Positions 20,797 through 30,589 are shown, counted from the first letter of the stretch. The stretch is DNA of 64,000 bases from Chitinophagaceae bacterium (GCA_016710745.1 JADJVB010000015.1:39619-103618); one strand, 5' to 3'. Notes: generated by a model from the sequence alone, not told the origin. Program-made: numbers and translations.

Positions 20797-21710
20797 AAAA
20801 GGTGATCATTTTGGCGATAATAATTTTTTGCATTGGTCTTAGTTACCTGTTTCCCCGTGCAATGCTCAATCCCGGGGAATTGGTGGAAGGGCATCAGGGT
20901 TTGAATAATAAATGTTTGTCATGCCACACGGCATTTTCGGGAATCTCAAACGATAAGTGTATTTCATGCCATAAATTGTCGGATATAGGTAAAGATACTG
21001 TGCAAACGTTGGACAGCACTGGCCTTAGCGCGAAACTGTTGTTTCATCAATATCTTTCTGCTCAGGAGTGTTCTTCTTGTCATACCGACCATAAAGGCAT
21101 AAAGCCGGGTCTGCTTATAAGCAGTTTTAAGCATGAAATGTTGTCTCAGGTCATTTTAACCAATTGTGTCAGTTGTCATTATAAACCTTTTGACAATCTG
21201 CATAAACAATTATCGGCAAACTGCAGCAGTTGTCATAATAGTTCGGGTTGGAAATTGGCTGGAATGTTCAATCATGAGATGATACAGGGTGTTCATAAAA
21301 CCAATTGTACCTCCTGCCACCAAAAACCAGCTGATACCTATCACCAGTTATTGACGACAGGCTGTAACAAATGTCATAGTACAACCAAATGGGTGCCTTC
21401 CACTTTTGACCATTCAAAATATTTTCTGCTTGATAAAAATCACAATGCCACATGCAACACTTGTCATACCAACAATAATTTTGTTACTTATACCTGTTAT
21501 AGCTGTCATGAACATTCAGAGAACAACATTATTTCAAAGCATAATGAAGAAGGGGTCTATAATATCATTAATTGCGCATCCTGTCACAAAAGTGGCAATG
21601 AGGATGATATAAGAAAGGGGAATGAATCAAATCAAAAAGACAGGAATAATGTAGAGGATTACCTAAGGAAACAGGGGAAGGACAAGAAAAAGGACAAAGA
21701 CGATGATTAA
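20793..21710 (+). CDS. ten-haem c-type cytochrome
   Basis: 305 residues with an N-terminal membrane anchor or signal and ten C-x-x-C-H haem-attachment motifs (CLSCH, CISCH, CSSCH, CVSCH, CSSCH, CTSCH, CNKCH, CNTCH, CYSCH, CASCH). Spacing resembles cytochrome c7/c3-like periplasmic electron carriers. The C-terminal 40 residues are strongly charged (Lys/Asp). With the upstream cytochrome b-like protein it forms a plausible electron conduit; the terminal acceptor is unknown. Confidence 0.88.
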   Translation: MKKVIILAIIIFCIGLSYLFPRAMLNPGELVEGHQGLNNKCLSCHTAFSGISNDKCISCHKLSDIGKDTVQTLDSTGLSAKLLFHQYLSAQECSSCHTDHKGIKPGLLISSFKHEMLSQVILTNCVSCHYKPFDNLHKQLSANCSSCHNSSGWKLAGMFNHEMIQGVHKTNCTSCHQKPADTYHQLLTTGCNKCHSTTKWVPSTFDHSKYFLLDKNHNATCNTCHTNNNFVTYTCYSCHEHSENNIISKHNEEGVYNIINCASCHKSGNEDDIRKGNESNQKDRNNVEDYLRKQGKDKKKDKDDD

Positions 21711-21753
21711 TATTCTGAAAAACTAATATTCACAATAAAGCAATGATTGTACA

Positions 21754-22842
21754 ATGACCAAAAATATTCAAACAGAAATTGATGCCGGATTTTTATATGA
21801 AAAACTGGCAGCGCATGAATCAGACGAAACCATTGCCCATGTTTACAGGCAAATGAGCGAAATTGAAAAAAGCCATGCAAAAGCTTTTGCAGCAAAAGAA
21901 AATATCCCTTTTGAAAATTTGACGCAACCTTCATGGCGTGCAAAAACCCTAAATACTATTGGTAAAATATTTGGATACGACTATGTTTTAGGAACTTTGA
22001 TGGACACTGAAAAAAGTATTTCCGGAGCCATAATTGCAACCAGGCAAAAGAATAACAAAGAGATTACCGGTGCAGAAACGTCTCATGTACAAATATTGCA
22101 GGCAATTCTGTCAAAACAAACGAAAACCGCCGGCAAGCACCTTGCTAAATTTGAAAGGCAACATCGGTCGGTTGGTGGCAATGCCATCAGGGCGGCTGTA
22201 TTGGGAGGTAACGATGGGCTGGTTTCAAATTTTAGTCTGGTTATGGGAATTGCCGGTGCCACTTCAGGCGGACAAGGTGTTTTACTTGCCGGGCTTGCAG
22301 GATTATTAGCGGGTGCCTTATCAATGGCATTGGGTGAATGGATATCTGTGAAGAGCTCACAGGAGCTGTACGAGAACCAAATGCAAATCGAGATGGAAGA
22401 GTTGGAAACAAATCCTGAAGGTGAAATGAAAGAATTAGCACTGATATACATGGCAAAAGGAATTCCTGAAAATCAAGCCAATGAAATGGCTGCCGGGATA
22501 ATGAAGGATAAAAATCATGCTCATGAAATATTGGTTAAGGAGGAATTGGGAATTAACACAGAAGAACTAAGCGGGTCAGCAATGGAAGCCGCTATTTATT
22601 CTTTCATCCTGTTTTCTATCGGGGCCGTTATCCCGGTTTTACCTTTCATGTTTTTAAGTGGTATGCAGGCTATAGTAATTAGTGTGTCGGCGAGTGCCGT
22701 TGGTTTGTTTGTTATTGGTGGCGCAATAACATTATTCACCGGAAAAAATGTTTGGCGGTCTGGATTTAGACAAGTTGTGTTTGGTTTGGCGGCGGCGGCA
22801 ATTACTTTTGGTATTGGAAAACTAATAGGGGTATCCGTTTAA
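21754..22842 (+). CDS. ferritin-like / VIT1-CCC1 iron transporter
   Basis: 362 residues. An N-terminal rubrerythrin/ferritin-like helical domain (residues 1-about 140; E-x-x-H-A-K and similar metal-ligand spacing) is fused to a VIT1/CCC1 membrane domain. The latter starts at R-A-A-V-L-G-G-N-D-G-L-V-S-N-F and continues with G-A-L-S-M-A-L-G-E-W-I-S-V-K-S. The family moves Fe(II) or Mn(II) across membranes. It is the last gene of the operon, which suggests iron redox handling. Confidence 0.88.
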   Translation: MTKNIQTEIDAGFLYEKLAAHESDETIAHVYRQMSEIEKSHAKAFAAKENIPFENLTQPSWRAKTLNTIGKIFGYDYVLGTLMDTEKSISGAIIATRQKNNKEITGAETSHVQILQAILSKQTKTAGKHLAKFERQHRSVGGNAIRAAVLGGNDGLVSNFSLVMGIAGATSGGQGVLLAGLAGLLAGALSMALGEWISVKSSQELYENQMQIEMEELETNPEGEMKELALIYMAKGIPENQANEMAAGIMKDKNHAHEILVKEELGINTEELSGSAMEAAIYSFILFSIGAVIPVLPFMFLSGMQAIVISVSASAVGLFVIGGAITLFTGKNVWRSGFRQVVFGLAAAAITFGIGKLIGVSV

Positions 22843-22849
22843 GAAATTA

Positions 22850-22975
22850 AGAAACGAAATGCCAAAAGCGATCGAAAAAATAATCAGGGGCCGGGCTGGC
22901 TCGTAGCCTATGATTGGCTGGGAGCCGAAGCTGAAATGTTGCTCATAATGCCTGTGTTGAAGAAAGCCCGATGTC
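22850..22975 (-). repeat. degraded attC-like site
   Basis: attaagaaacgaaatgcc, then cctatgattggctgggagc and gaagctgaa, match the interior of intact sites (gaaacgaaatgc, cccatagccgatgattgggagcg, gatgctgaag). The piece ends in gcccgatgtcagcgg, a one-base variant of the right arm (cccgatgttagcgg). The left inner arm is missing. Confidence 0.6.
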
Positions 22976-23915
22976 AGCGGCTGGCCTGTTGTGTCTTCAT
23001 GTTTTCAATTAGAATTCCAATGCCATCTTTAGGTGCTGTTGCCGTAATGCCAAATCGCTTCTCAAATTTTGTGCTATCGAATATATAATCCTGTTCATAT
23101 TGGTAGATCATCTCCGGAAACTCTATCATTATCGGTATAAATAATCCAAGTATTTTTATCAACCAAACAGGGATAGTTTGAATGTTGGCGGCTACCTTGA
23201 GTTCATCAGCAATTAACTGAATCCATTGCCGATTCGTCAATAACTCTTTTGTTGTGGGCACATGCCATACCTGGTTATAGGCATCAATTGTGTTTCCAAG
23301 TAAGGCTGTTGCCCTGGCTGCATCAGGTGTATAGGTATAGGTATGAATTTTGTTGATGTTCCCAAATGCCTGTGCTTTTTTCCCTTTTATAAAATTATCA
23401 ACAACCATCATATTCAAGGCGCTATTTTTATTATCAGGCCCGTAGAAATCAGCTGATCTTGCTATTAGTGCGGTTAAGGTACTCTTTTCTACCTCATTCA
23501 TGATCATCTCATGCAGTTGTTGCCTTACCTCTCCTTTTTTACTCGGAGCATGAATTGGGGAAGTTTCAGTCATATGAGGTATTGCCGATTTATCATACAT
23601 ATACATATTATCGAAGAACACAAGTTTTACATGATGCGTCTTACACGCATTAATTACTTCATTCAAAAAACGTGGCCAGGTATTTTGCCATACACGTAGC
23701 TTATATTCGAAGCCAATAACAACATAAACTACTTCACTTCCGGCTATTGCTTTGTCAATTTGGGTTAGATCATTTAGATCTATTGGGTAAAGTTCATCTG
23801 TATCATTTACCTTTTTGGGGTTTCTGCTTACCAGGCGAATTTTATTGGTATGGTTCTTTAATTCCAGGGCTAATGGTAATCCAATAGCTCCTCCTGATCC
23901 CAGTATTGTTTGCAT
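22974..23915 (-). CDS. NAD(P)-binding epimerase/reductase-like protein
   Basis: 313-residue extended short-chain dehydrogenase-like Rossmann protein: a glycine-rich loop I-L-G-S-G-G-A-I-G at the start, R-L-V-S-R-N-P-K, and Y-G-P-D-N in the middle. The classic Y-x-x-x-K is not clear, so it may be an atypical member. Substrate unknown. It starts directly after a degraded attC-like right arm and points left like the cassettes, so it may be an old cassette whose right end was lost at the IS21 insertion, 22 bp upstream of its ATG. Confidence 0.7.
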   Translation of the reverse strand: MQTILGSGGAIGLPLALELKNHTNKIRLVSRNPKKVNDTDELYPIDLNDLTQIDKAIAGSEVVYVVIGFEYKLRVWQNTWPRFLNEVINACKTHHVKLVFFDNMYMYDKSAIPHMTETSPIHAPSKKGEVRQQLHEMIMNEVEKSTLTALIARSADFYGPDNKNSALNMMVVDNFIKGKKAQAFGNINKIHTYTYTPDAARATALLGNTIDAYNQVWHVPTTKELLTNRQWIQLIADELKVAANIQTIPVWLIKILGLFIPIMIEFPEMIYQYEQDYIFDSTKFEKRFGITATAPKDGIGILIENMKTQQASR

Positions 23916-24048
23916 ATTGATTGCTTATATAGGTAATTTGGAAAATCCGGTGATACTGACCACCTAAATCCGGTGCAAACTGACCACCCTAAGTTAACTG
24001 CCCTTTGTCTGCATTAAAAGGTTGTTTTTCTTTGTTAAAAGTAACTGT

Positions 24049-24798
24049 TTATTTGTTGTTGTCTTCTGTTTTCTTATTCCATTTTCTTCTGAGTGATTCT
24101 CCTTTTAGTTCTATACGCTGTGTGTTGTTGATTATCCTGTCAAGGATAGCATCTGCTACTGTTTTTTCTCCAATTACTTCGTGCCATTGTTTAACGGGTA
24201 GTTGTGATGTGAAGATGGTTGAGCGTTTGCCGTGTCGGTCTTCAATAATTTCCAGTAAAGAAGCTCTGCTTGGTTGATCGAAAGGCTGTATGCCAAAGTC
24301 ATCGAGTATAAGCAGGTCCTGTCTTTCTATTTTGGCTAAATCCCTGATAGCAGATCCATCAGCTTTTGCCATTTTGAGTTGAGCAAACAAGCGGGTAACA
24401 TTGGCATACAAAACTTTAAATCCCTGCTGGCAGGCCTGCTGGCCCAGAGCCGATGCTAAAAAACTTTTACCTGTTCCGGTGGGGCCGGTAATAAGTATGT
24501 TTTCATTTTGGGTGATATATTTACCATCAGCAAGCCGGTGGATTTGATTTTTATCCAGCCCTCTGCCGCCATCGTAATCCAATTGTTCAACAGTGGCTTT
24601 ATAGCGGAAGCGTGCGTTTTTAGTAGTTCGTTCAATGTGACGGTTGTGGCGCTCATCCCATTCACTGTCAATGAGCAATGCGGTCATTTCATCGGCAGTT
24701 AACTGTTCGTTCTTTGCTGACTCCACGCTGGTTCTGAAGGCCCGGTGCATACCCAGCAAACGCATCTGTTTCATTTTTTCAAGTGTGTCTGTGTTCAT
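24049..24798 (-). CDS. istB: IS21 helper ATPase IstB
   Basis: 249 residues, DnaC-like AAA+ ATPase that helps the IstA transposase choose and hold target DNA. Walker A is I-T-G-P-T-G-T-G-K-S-F at about residues 103-113 and Walker B is L-L-I-L-D-D-F-G at about 167. It follows istA by 37 bp on the same strand. Full length and apparently intact. Confidence 0.95.
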   Translation of the reverse strand: MNTDTLEKMKQMRLLGMHRAFRTSVESAKNEQLTADEMTALLIDSEWDERHNRHIERTTKNARFRYKATVEQLDYDGGRGLDKNQIHRLADGKYITQNENILITGPTGTGKSFLASALGQQACQQGFKVLYANVTRLFAQLKMAKADGSAIRDLAKIERQDLLILDDFGIQPFDQPSRASLLEIIEDRHGKRSTIFTSQLPVKQWHEVIGEKTVADAILDRIINNTQRIELKGESLRRKWNKKTEDNNK

Positions 24799-24835
24799 CT
24801 GATTTAATTTTTATGAGTGAATAAATAAGTAAGGA

Positions 24836-26410
24836 CTATTGATAATAATCGCTGCCCCGTATGTTTTGATGCTGTGGCATTGTTTGTATATCCTGTTGTT
24901 CTTCGTCCGTTAATGCATCTAGTTTTTTCTCCAGTATTTGTACAATGATGGGATAGTTGTATACGCCGTAACTGTTTGCTCTTCGACAGGCCATTATCAA
25001 TCTGGCATTGCCCACCTTACGTGCCAGGCTAAGTATGCCGGTGCAGGATTTGTAAGCCTGCTCAGGATGTTGCTTGTTTTCAATTACGTGCATGATATAG
25101 ATTGCCACTTCTTCATCTATCGCTTCTGCCTGTTCAATAAATTTTTCCGGAGTCCACTCACTCAGGTAGCGGTGTGAAGAAGCCAGGTGCTCATCGGTAG
25201 TGGTATAATGATATTTACGGTACTGTCGCTGATGAGCCGCTATCTGTTCATATTTATAATAAATTGCCACGAGCGAAGAAGTGAATTGTATTTTGACTTT
25301 CTTGCCAATAAAGCGGTAGGGCACACTGTAATAGTGTTTATCAGCAGCAAGACAAACATGGCCGTTCTTCATTACTGTTACAATATGTTGCTGTTTAAAT
25401 TCGTAACGGTAAACCGGCAGGGGTTGCAGTGTTTCTTTTTCAACCTCATCAAACTGCTGGCGCCGGCTGTAATTACGTCCTTTGAAGGGAGCATTGTTTA
25501 ATTGTTCCAAAGCTTCTCTGATAGCTGCATTCAATGATTCAAGCGTAAAATAAGTGTGTGAACTTAGCTGTGTATAAATGCGATTGTATACAATTTTTAC
25601 CATTCCCTCTACCAGTGACTTATCTCTTGGCCGGTATACCCTGGCAGGAAGTACAGCAGTACCATAGTGTTCTGCAAAGTCAGCAAAGGCTTCATTGATG
25701 GTGGGTTCGTATTTACTGCTTTTGGTAACGGCAGATTTTAGATTATCCGGCACAATGGCCGCCGGCACACCTCCAAAATATTGCATAGCATTTTCACAGG
25801 CACCAATAAAATCATGCCTGCGTTGTGTGGCTACTGCTTCTACATAAGTGAGCTGGCTGCAGCCCAGTATGGCAATAAACACTTCTACAGGCTGTACCTC
25901 GCCCGTTTCTTTATCTGTAATACTGAGCTTCTCCCCGGCGAAGTCTATGTACATCTTATCGCCAGCCTTATGATCCATATGCATAACCGCCTTAGCCCGC
26001 CCGGTATAAACAGTAAAATGCGTGTGGAACTGTGTATGTCCATATCCGCCAGGATGGACCTGCAGATAGTTTTTCCATAGCATGTCTATGGTTACTCCCT
26101 TTTGTTTAAAGCGTTTCTCCAGGTCGGGAAGCATGCGTTGAAGCTGTTCATACCGCTCACCCTTATCAGGAGGCTCTGCTGAACCAAACATTACCTCTAA
26201 CTCAGTATCAGACAGACTGCTGAGCATATCAAAGGTCATTTTCTCTGCAAGAAATTTGCGGATATATTTTTTAACCGTGTTACGGGATGCACCCGTTTGT
26301 TCACTGATTTGTACTTTACTCTTACCTTGGGTAAAAGAACGGAGGATCTGTCTTATCTTAGTCATCAGAATTGTTTTATTAGCCATGTTTGGGTTGAGTT
26401 TAGCACTCAA
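24836..26410 (-). CDS. istA: IS21 transposase IstA
   Basis: 524 residues. An N-terminal helix-turn-helix (Q-I-S-E-Q-T-G-A-S-R-N-T-V-K-K-Y) is followed by an rve-type DDE core with D in M-Y-I-D-F-A-G, D in V-P-D-N-L-K-S and E in K-S-L-V-E-G-M-V. Full length for the family, so the element may still be active. Confidence 0.95.
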   Translation of the reverse strand: MSAKLNPNMANKTILMTKIRQILRSFTQGKSKVQISEQTGASRNTVKKYIRKFLAEKMTFDMLSSLSDTELEVMFGSAEPPDKGERYEQLQRMLPDLEKRFKQKGVTIDMLWKNYLQVHPGGYGHTQFHTHFTVYTGRAKAVMHMDHKAGDKMYIDFAGEKLSITDKETGEVQPVEVFIAILGCSQLTYVEAVATQRRHDFIGACENAMQYFGGVPAAIVPDNLKSAVTKSSKYEPTINEAFADFAEHYGTAVLPARVYRPRDKSLVEGMVKIVYNRIYTQLSSHTYFTLESLNAAIREALEQLNNAPFKGRNYSRRQQFDEVEKETLQPLPVYRYEFKQQHIVTVMKNGHVCLAADKHYYSVPYRFIGKKVKIQFTSSLVAIYYKYEQIAAHQRQYRKYHYTTTDEHLASSHRYLSEWTPEKFIEQAEAIDEEVAIYIMHVIENKQHPEQAYKSCTGILSLARKVGNARLIMACRRANSYGVYNYPIIVQILEKKLDALTDEEQQDIQTMPQHQNIRGSDYYQ

Positions 26411-26560
26411 CCTCCAACAATAATGGCCGTTAAAACAACCTGTTTTAAATACAGCTTAGGGGGTGGTCAGTTTGAACCGGATTTGCCTGGTCAGTTTGCT
26501 CCGGATTGGGGTGGTCAACTTCGACCGGATTAGGGTGGTCACATTGAGCGGATTTTCCAA

Positions 26561-27985
26561 TCCAGTTTCGAATTGAACTTCATCAAAAACTCTTAACCAT
26601 TCTGAATTCTCTTTAGGGTTTTGCGGTAAAACATGTTCTATGGATTTTGCCCTAATTTTCTTTTCAACATCGTTTTCGCTTGAAAGAAGTTCAAGTCTTA
26701 AAAGTATGTATTTGCAATATTGCTTGGTATAAACATCATAACTTAGACTACTTATTAGGTTTGCTTTGTCAAAACTTAATGTGTCAGAATCGATGACGTC
26801 TTTTGATTTTTTCGCAGAATTTATTGTTTTTATAATATTCCCAAAAGAAACAACCCGTACATCTTTTGAAAAGCCTGAAATCCATCCTTCCAAATATTTC
26901 ATTTCAAGTTTATGTAGAAAGATTTCTAGGTCTTTTTGTTTGAATTTTTTTAGATAAAGAAGCAATAAGGCTTTCCATTCATTAGATTTAAACTCATTAT
27001 TCATTATATACAACAATCCAATAATTCTTACTTTTTCTGGGTTGCTGTCAAAAAAGGTATAATCTTCAAAAATATCATTGTACATTGACGCATATTCGCA
27101 AACTAAGTCGATAAATTTTTCGCCTTTTGAAACTATACCTTTCTTAAATATTTTCTCTTCAAATTCGACTAATAGGTCATTTTGAGGCTTTTCACCAATC
27201 AACATGAAACGAAGTAGAAATATTATTTGTTCAAATGTGTCTCCTCCTAAATTCTTCTCCCAATCTTCCCATTTTTGAGATAATGAATTCCTTACAGCAT
27301 CTGATTTTATTACTGTTGGTGAAATATTATTTGCCTTAAGTATGTCTATTCTTCTTAATTGCTTTCCCCGGTCATTAACAATTATAAATAACCTAAAAGC
27401 ATCCTCAAAAGTGTTTGTAGATAAGAATATTAAAATACACTTTTGGCTAAGGAACTTTGTAAAGTCTTGTAAATTTTCTTGCGAAAAATTCTTAAGCTTT
27501 TCAGTAAAAATATTTATCGCCATAATATATCTCCATTGTGGCTCAGCTAAATTTTCGCCTTCTTTTGATATTTTTGTTCCGTTCTCTTGAATAATAACTT
27601 CGTTAAATATCTCCCTATCCTTAACTTCAATTCTGATTTTTTCAGGAATGCCGTCTACGATATTTTCTTTTTGAATTATTTTTTCTTGAATAGATGATTT
27701 AAAATCTGCATCGTCAATAAGATCTCTTAAGCAAGCGAGCAATATCATTATTGTGGTCAATCTTTGTTGTCCGTCTACAATATCATTTACCCCGTCCTTT
27801 TTGTGAACAACGATTGTACCTAGAAAATATTCCTGATCCTTTTTCGCATCAATTAAGTCTTGAATTAAATCAGTAAAATGTTCCTCGTCCCATGAATAGG
27901 GGCGCTGATATTCTGGCACACGAAAAAAGAACTCCCGATTAAGTAGGTCTTTCAATTCCTTTTTTTGCGCTTCTATATTCTCCAT
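26561..27985 (-). pseudogene. DUF262/DUF1524 (GmrSD-like) protein, 3' end removed by IS21
   Basis: The N-terminal DUF262 domain has P-E-Y-Q-R-P-Y-S-W and the nucleotide-binding D-G-Q-Q-R-L-T-T. Residue about 455 onward begins a DUF1524 HNH nuclease (I-E-H-V-L-P-Q-N). The native sequence stops at about 26561; the last codons of the open frame, to 26456, come from the IS21 end. Related fused proteins act as type IV restriction enzymes against modified phage DNA. Without the C-terminal half of the HNH region it is probably inactive. It is the leftmost recognisable cassette gene of the array; its start lies 26 bp from site 1. Confidence 0.8.
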
Positions 27986-28010
27986 AGTGAATGAGGTTTA
28001 AAATAATTTC

Positions 28011-28213
28011 GCCCAACGAGCAGGTATTTGCGAAGGCTGGGAAATAGACTTCCGTCCGCCCGGCTACCTGAAGCTAAATTTATAAATAAAAGTTGATGAT
28101 TTGCACATAGCTAAATTATTAACGTCCTGCCCGATATGAAGCCAAATTGAAAAACAAAAGTTGAAACACGGCTTCCGTCCGCCCAGCTTTTGCAAATACC
28201 AATGTTAGCGGCT
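28011..28213 (-). repeat. attC-like site 1 (left end of intact array)
   Basis: Left arm cgcccaac belongs to the truncated DUF262 cassette. Right arm gttagcggct (28204) recurs as its inverse complement at 28799. Inner stem ggtatttgc / gcaaatacc and ggctggg / cccagc. Confidence 0.85.
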
Positions 28214-28216
28214 GTA

Positions 28217-28744
28217 TTAGTAGTCAGTTTTTTCGTAGTCACCTATTATTCTGTCAATAATTGCTTGAAGAATTCCAAACCACTTTTGAATATCACTAAT
28301 GTCAAAATAAATAAACCAAATGTCACTTGTATTGCTGTACGCAACATTATCCTTTTCGAACTTTTTGTTATACCATTTTTGTACGTCTTCCGACATAGTA
28401 AATATATAGTGTGATTTTGGTGGCCGACGTAATTTATCTTTTATTTTGTTTTCCGTTTTTTTAACATTGTCCAATTCGGCTTGTGTCAAAAAATATGGAA
28501 TTCTGTGTCTGTGTAAAGAGCCCCCAATTTCGGTACTGTTTCCTATTTGGGTCTCTACAATAAATTTAGACCCAGCATATTGGTCAAACCCATCTTGAGA
28601 GCATTGAAACCAAATAATCAGATAGTGACTTTTTAATTTCTTGTAAAATCCAAGCATCCCACTTTTCGTTTTTTTAAAACCATTTGATTTCAAGTTCGGA
28701 AAAATGATACTGTTTATTTCTTTATAAACTTCTGTCGATTTCAT
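28217..28744 (-). CDS. DUF4304-like protein
   Basis: 175 residues. The layout (M-K-S-T-E-V-Y-K-E-I then G-F-K-K-T, F-Q-C-S-Q-D-G and a C-terminal amphipathic region) resembles DUF4304 proteins of unknown function. It fills its cassette: the stop is 13 bp from the right arm of site 1 and the start is 55 bp from site 2. No signal peptide or membrane segment. Alone in its cassette. Confidence 0.6.
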   Translation of the reverse strand: MKSTEVYKEINSIIFPNLKSNGFKKTKSGMLGFYKKLKSHYLIIWFQCSQDGFDQYAGSKFIVETQIGNSTEIGGSLHRHRIPYFLTQAELDNVKKTENKIKDKLRRPPKSHYIFTMSEDVQKWYNKKFEKDNVAYSNTSDIWFIYFDISDIQKWFGILQAIIDRIIGDYEKTDY

Positions 28745-28798
28745 GTCTTAAGGAGATAACGTCCTTTTTTATGTTTTGGAAGGGTGTGTCAAAAATAT

Positions 28799-29005
28799 AG
28801 CCGCTAACGGGCGGGGCTTGCCGAAGTACGGGTATTAGTATTCCGTCCGACCACAACCGCTGCCCAATTGAAAATATAAAGTTGAAGTTAACAACAAAAA
28901 GCCAAATAGTAATTCGTCCAGCCCCGATATGAAGCACAGTAGAATTACCGCTGCTGAAGATAACCTTGTCAAGCCCGTATTTTGGCAAACCCGATGTTGT
29001 AGGCA
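28799..29005 (-). repeat. attC-like site 2
   Basis: Left arm agccgctaac matches the far end of the DUF4304-like cassette. Right arm gttgtaggca (28996) matches 29661. Inner stem cttgccgaagtacggg / cccgtattttggcaa. Confidence 0.88.
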
Positions 29006-29008
29006 GTT

Positions 29009-29254
29009 TTATTTAGATGAACGTAAAAAATAACCTCGGTCTGAATAATCTGGTGCAGAAAGTTTCCAAAGCTGTTCGCACACAAGACACCTATACATTT
29101 GATATCCTCTGTCTTTCCAACCGGTGTTTACAAATTGTTCCATTTTGATGCTCTTGTCGTTTGCTATTTTCTTAGTTAATTCAAGGTCGAAACGTTCATA
29201 ATCATCTTGTGACGGAAAAGATGCAATTTCTGTATTGAAACATTTGTCACACAT
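29009..29254 (-). CDS. small protein with two CxxC motifs
   Basis: 81 residues with C-D-K-C near the N-terminus and C-L-V-C at about residue 56, probably one zinc site. Its start overlaps the end of the membrane-protein gene to the right by 8 bp, so the two form a coupled pair in one cassette. Function unknown. Confidence 0.6.
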   Translation of the reverse strand: MCDKCFNTEIASFPSQDDYERFDLELTKKIANDKSIKMEQFVNTGWKDRGYQMYRCLVCEQLWKLSAPDYSDRGYFLRSSK

Positions 29255-29642
29255 GGGTTACAACCTTTTTATTTTTATGTCGCCAAAATAGATAAACATT
29301 AGTTAGGGTAATTAGTCCATATACTATACCATAAGTCAATATATAATGTCGGGGTATGCCGCTTAGTCCTGATACCAAAAGAACGATTAATCCAATAACA
29401 ACTGCCGCAATACAAGTAATAATTGGGGTCGCCAATAGAAGAATGATATTTATTTTCAGGACTGTAAAATGTATCAAGAAATAAAAAAGATACGTCAATA
29501 CCAATAAAAACTGAACAAGCATTGTAAACTCGTCGCCTTTATAAGTTATGTGACTTGTGAAATTTGTCGCCCAATAAAAGCAAATGCTGACTAATGTGAG
29601 GGAGTAAACTACGCAATATGATATTAGAAGCCGAACTTTCAT
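29247..29642 (-). CDS. small membrane protein
   Basis: 131 residues, four hydrophobic segments, a basic C-terminus (W-R-H-K-N-K-K). First gene of a two-gene cassette with the zinc-site protein. No family recognised. Confidence 0.6.
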   Translation of the reverse strand: MKVRLLISYCVVYSLTLVSICFYWATNFTSHITYKGDEFTMLVQFLLVLTYLFYFLIHFTVLKINIILLLATPIITCIAAVVIGLIVLLVSGLSGIPRHYILTYGIVYGLITLTNVYLFWRHKNKKVVTHV

Positions 29643-29660
29643 AAGATGTCGGGTGAAAAT

Positions 29661-29868
29661 TGCCTACAACGAGCGGGGCTTTGCGCAGCTTGGGTATTTG
29701 ATGCTGTGTCAGACCCCACCTGAATGTAAATTATGAAACGAAATGCAAAAATTAAGAAAATATTTTGTCTTAGTTAACGGTCACGCCCATAACCAATGAT
29801 TGGGAGCGAAGCGATGCTGAAGTTTCCTGGTCTTGCCCAAGTTGCGCAAAACCCAATGTTGGACGCCG
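29661..29868 (-). repeat. attC-like site 3
   Basis: Left arm tgcctacaac pairs with 28996. Right arm gttggacgcc (29858) pairs, with one mismatch, with ggcgaccaac at 30382. Inner stem gctttgcgcagcttggg / cccaagttgcgcaaaac. Confidence 0.88.
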
Positions 29869-29880
29869 TTTTGATTAGAG

Positions 29881-30345
29881 CTATTTGTCGGGATTGTTAA
29901 TTGATTGGACAATGTCGGTGTAGTTCCTACGATTCGCTTTCGAAATGCCAAAATATGCGATAAATGTAACAATCGATGAAATGGTAAAAAGGACTGTAGC
30001 AACGACAACTAGTCCAATTTCGTCAAAGAAGCTCACTCTGTCAATTAATAGATTGAAAAAAAAGATTAGGCCAAAAACTAAAAGTATAAAGGGGATAAGC
30101 TTGATAAAATTGAAAATGTATCCTGTGTAAAGCAGTGTATCACGCACCCTAACATTGTTAGATGTCATTGAAATAATTTTTAAACCAATAATAATTGGCA
30201 CAATAAACAATGTAATGGTTATGCTAATTGCAATATAGTCTGATGTTCCTTTAAAAGAGTAAACTCCAAGAAAGAACAAGATATATGTCAGTAATAATAT
30301 TTCTATTAGGGCGAAAATCCAATAAGCTTGAATCAATTTTCTCAT
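29881..30345 (-). CDS. small membrane protein
   Basis: 154 residues, four strong hydrophobic segments, basic ends. Only gene of its cassette; the stop is 13 bp after the site arm. Function not recognised. Confidence 0.6.
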   Translation of the reverse strand: MRKLIQAYWIFALIEILLLTYILFFLGVYSFKGTSDYIAISITITLFIVPIIIGLKIISMTSNNVRVRDTLLYTGYIFNFIKLIPFILLVFGLIFFFNLLIDRVSFFDEIGLVVVATVLFTISSIVTFIAYFGISKANRRNYTDIVQSINNPDK

Positions 30346-30381
30346 CTTTTCACTTTCAAAGAATTGAGCTGTTCAAAAAAT

Positions 30382-30585
30382 GGCGACCAACGTTCGAGGC
30401 TTTGTGCAGTTGGGGAATTGACCAACTGTCTGACCGGAACTGAAGCTAAATTTATAACTAAAAGCCGAAGTTAAGAACTGCTGCCCAACAGAATTACGTC
30501 CGCCGAAACCAAAGCCTGGATATGCACTGCCGATGATTGTTTCAACGTCCCGCCCCAATTGCACAAAACCTTTTGTTAGGCGCAG
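30382..30585 (-). repeat. attC-like site 4
   Basis: Right arm gttaggcgca (30575) fits the classical R' consensus GTTRRRY and pairs with tgcgcctaac at 31449. Inner stem ggctttgtgcagttgggg / ccccaattgcacaaaacc. Confidence 0.88.
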
Positions 30586-30589
30586 AAAT

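Larger units (their letters stand above)
23938..26560 (-). mobile_element. IS21-family insertion sequence
   Basis: The ends are inverted: ttggaaaatccg at 23938 and cggattttccaa ending at 26560. Both ends also carry several copies of a subterminal repeat (actgaccacc on the left; ggtggtca and ggtcagttt on the right), as in IS21 elements. It carries istA and istB. No matching target duplication is seen in the flanks, so a neighbouring deletion probably followed insertion. Confidence 0.9.
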
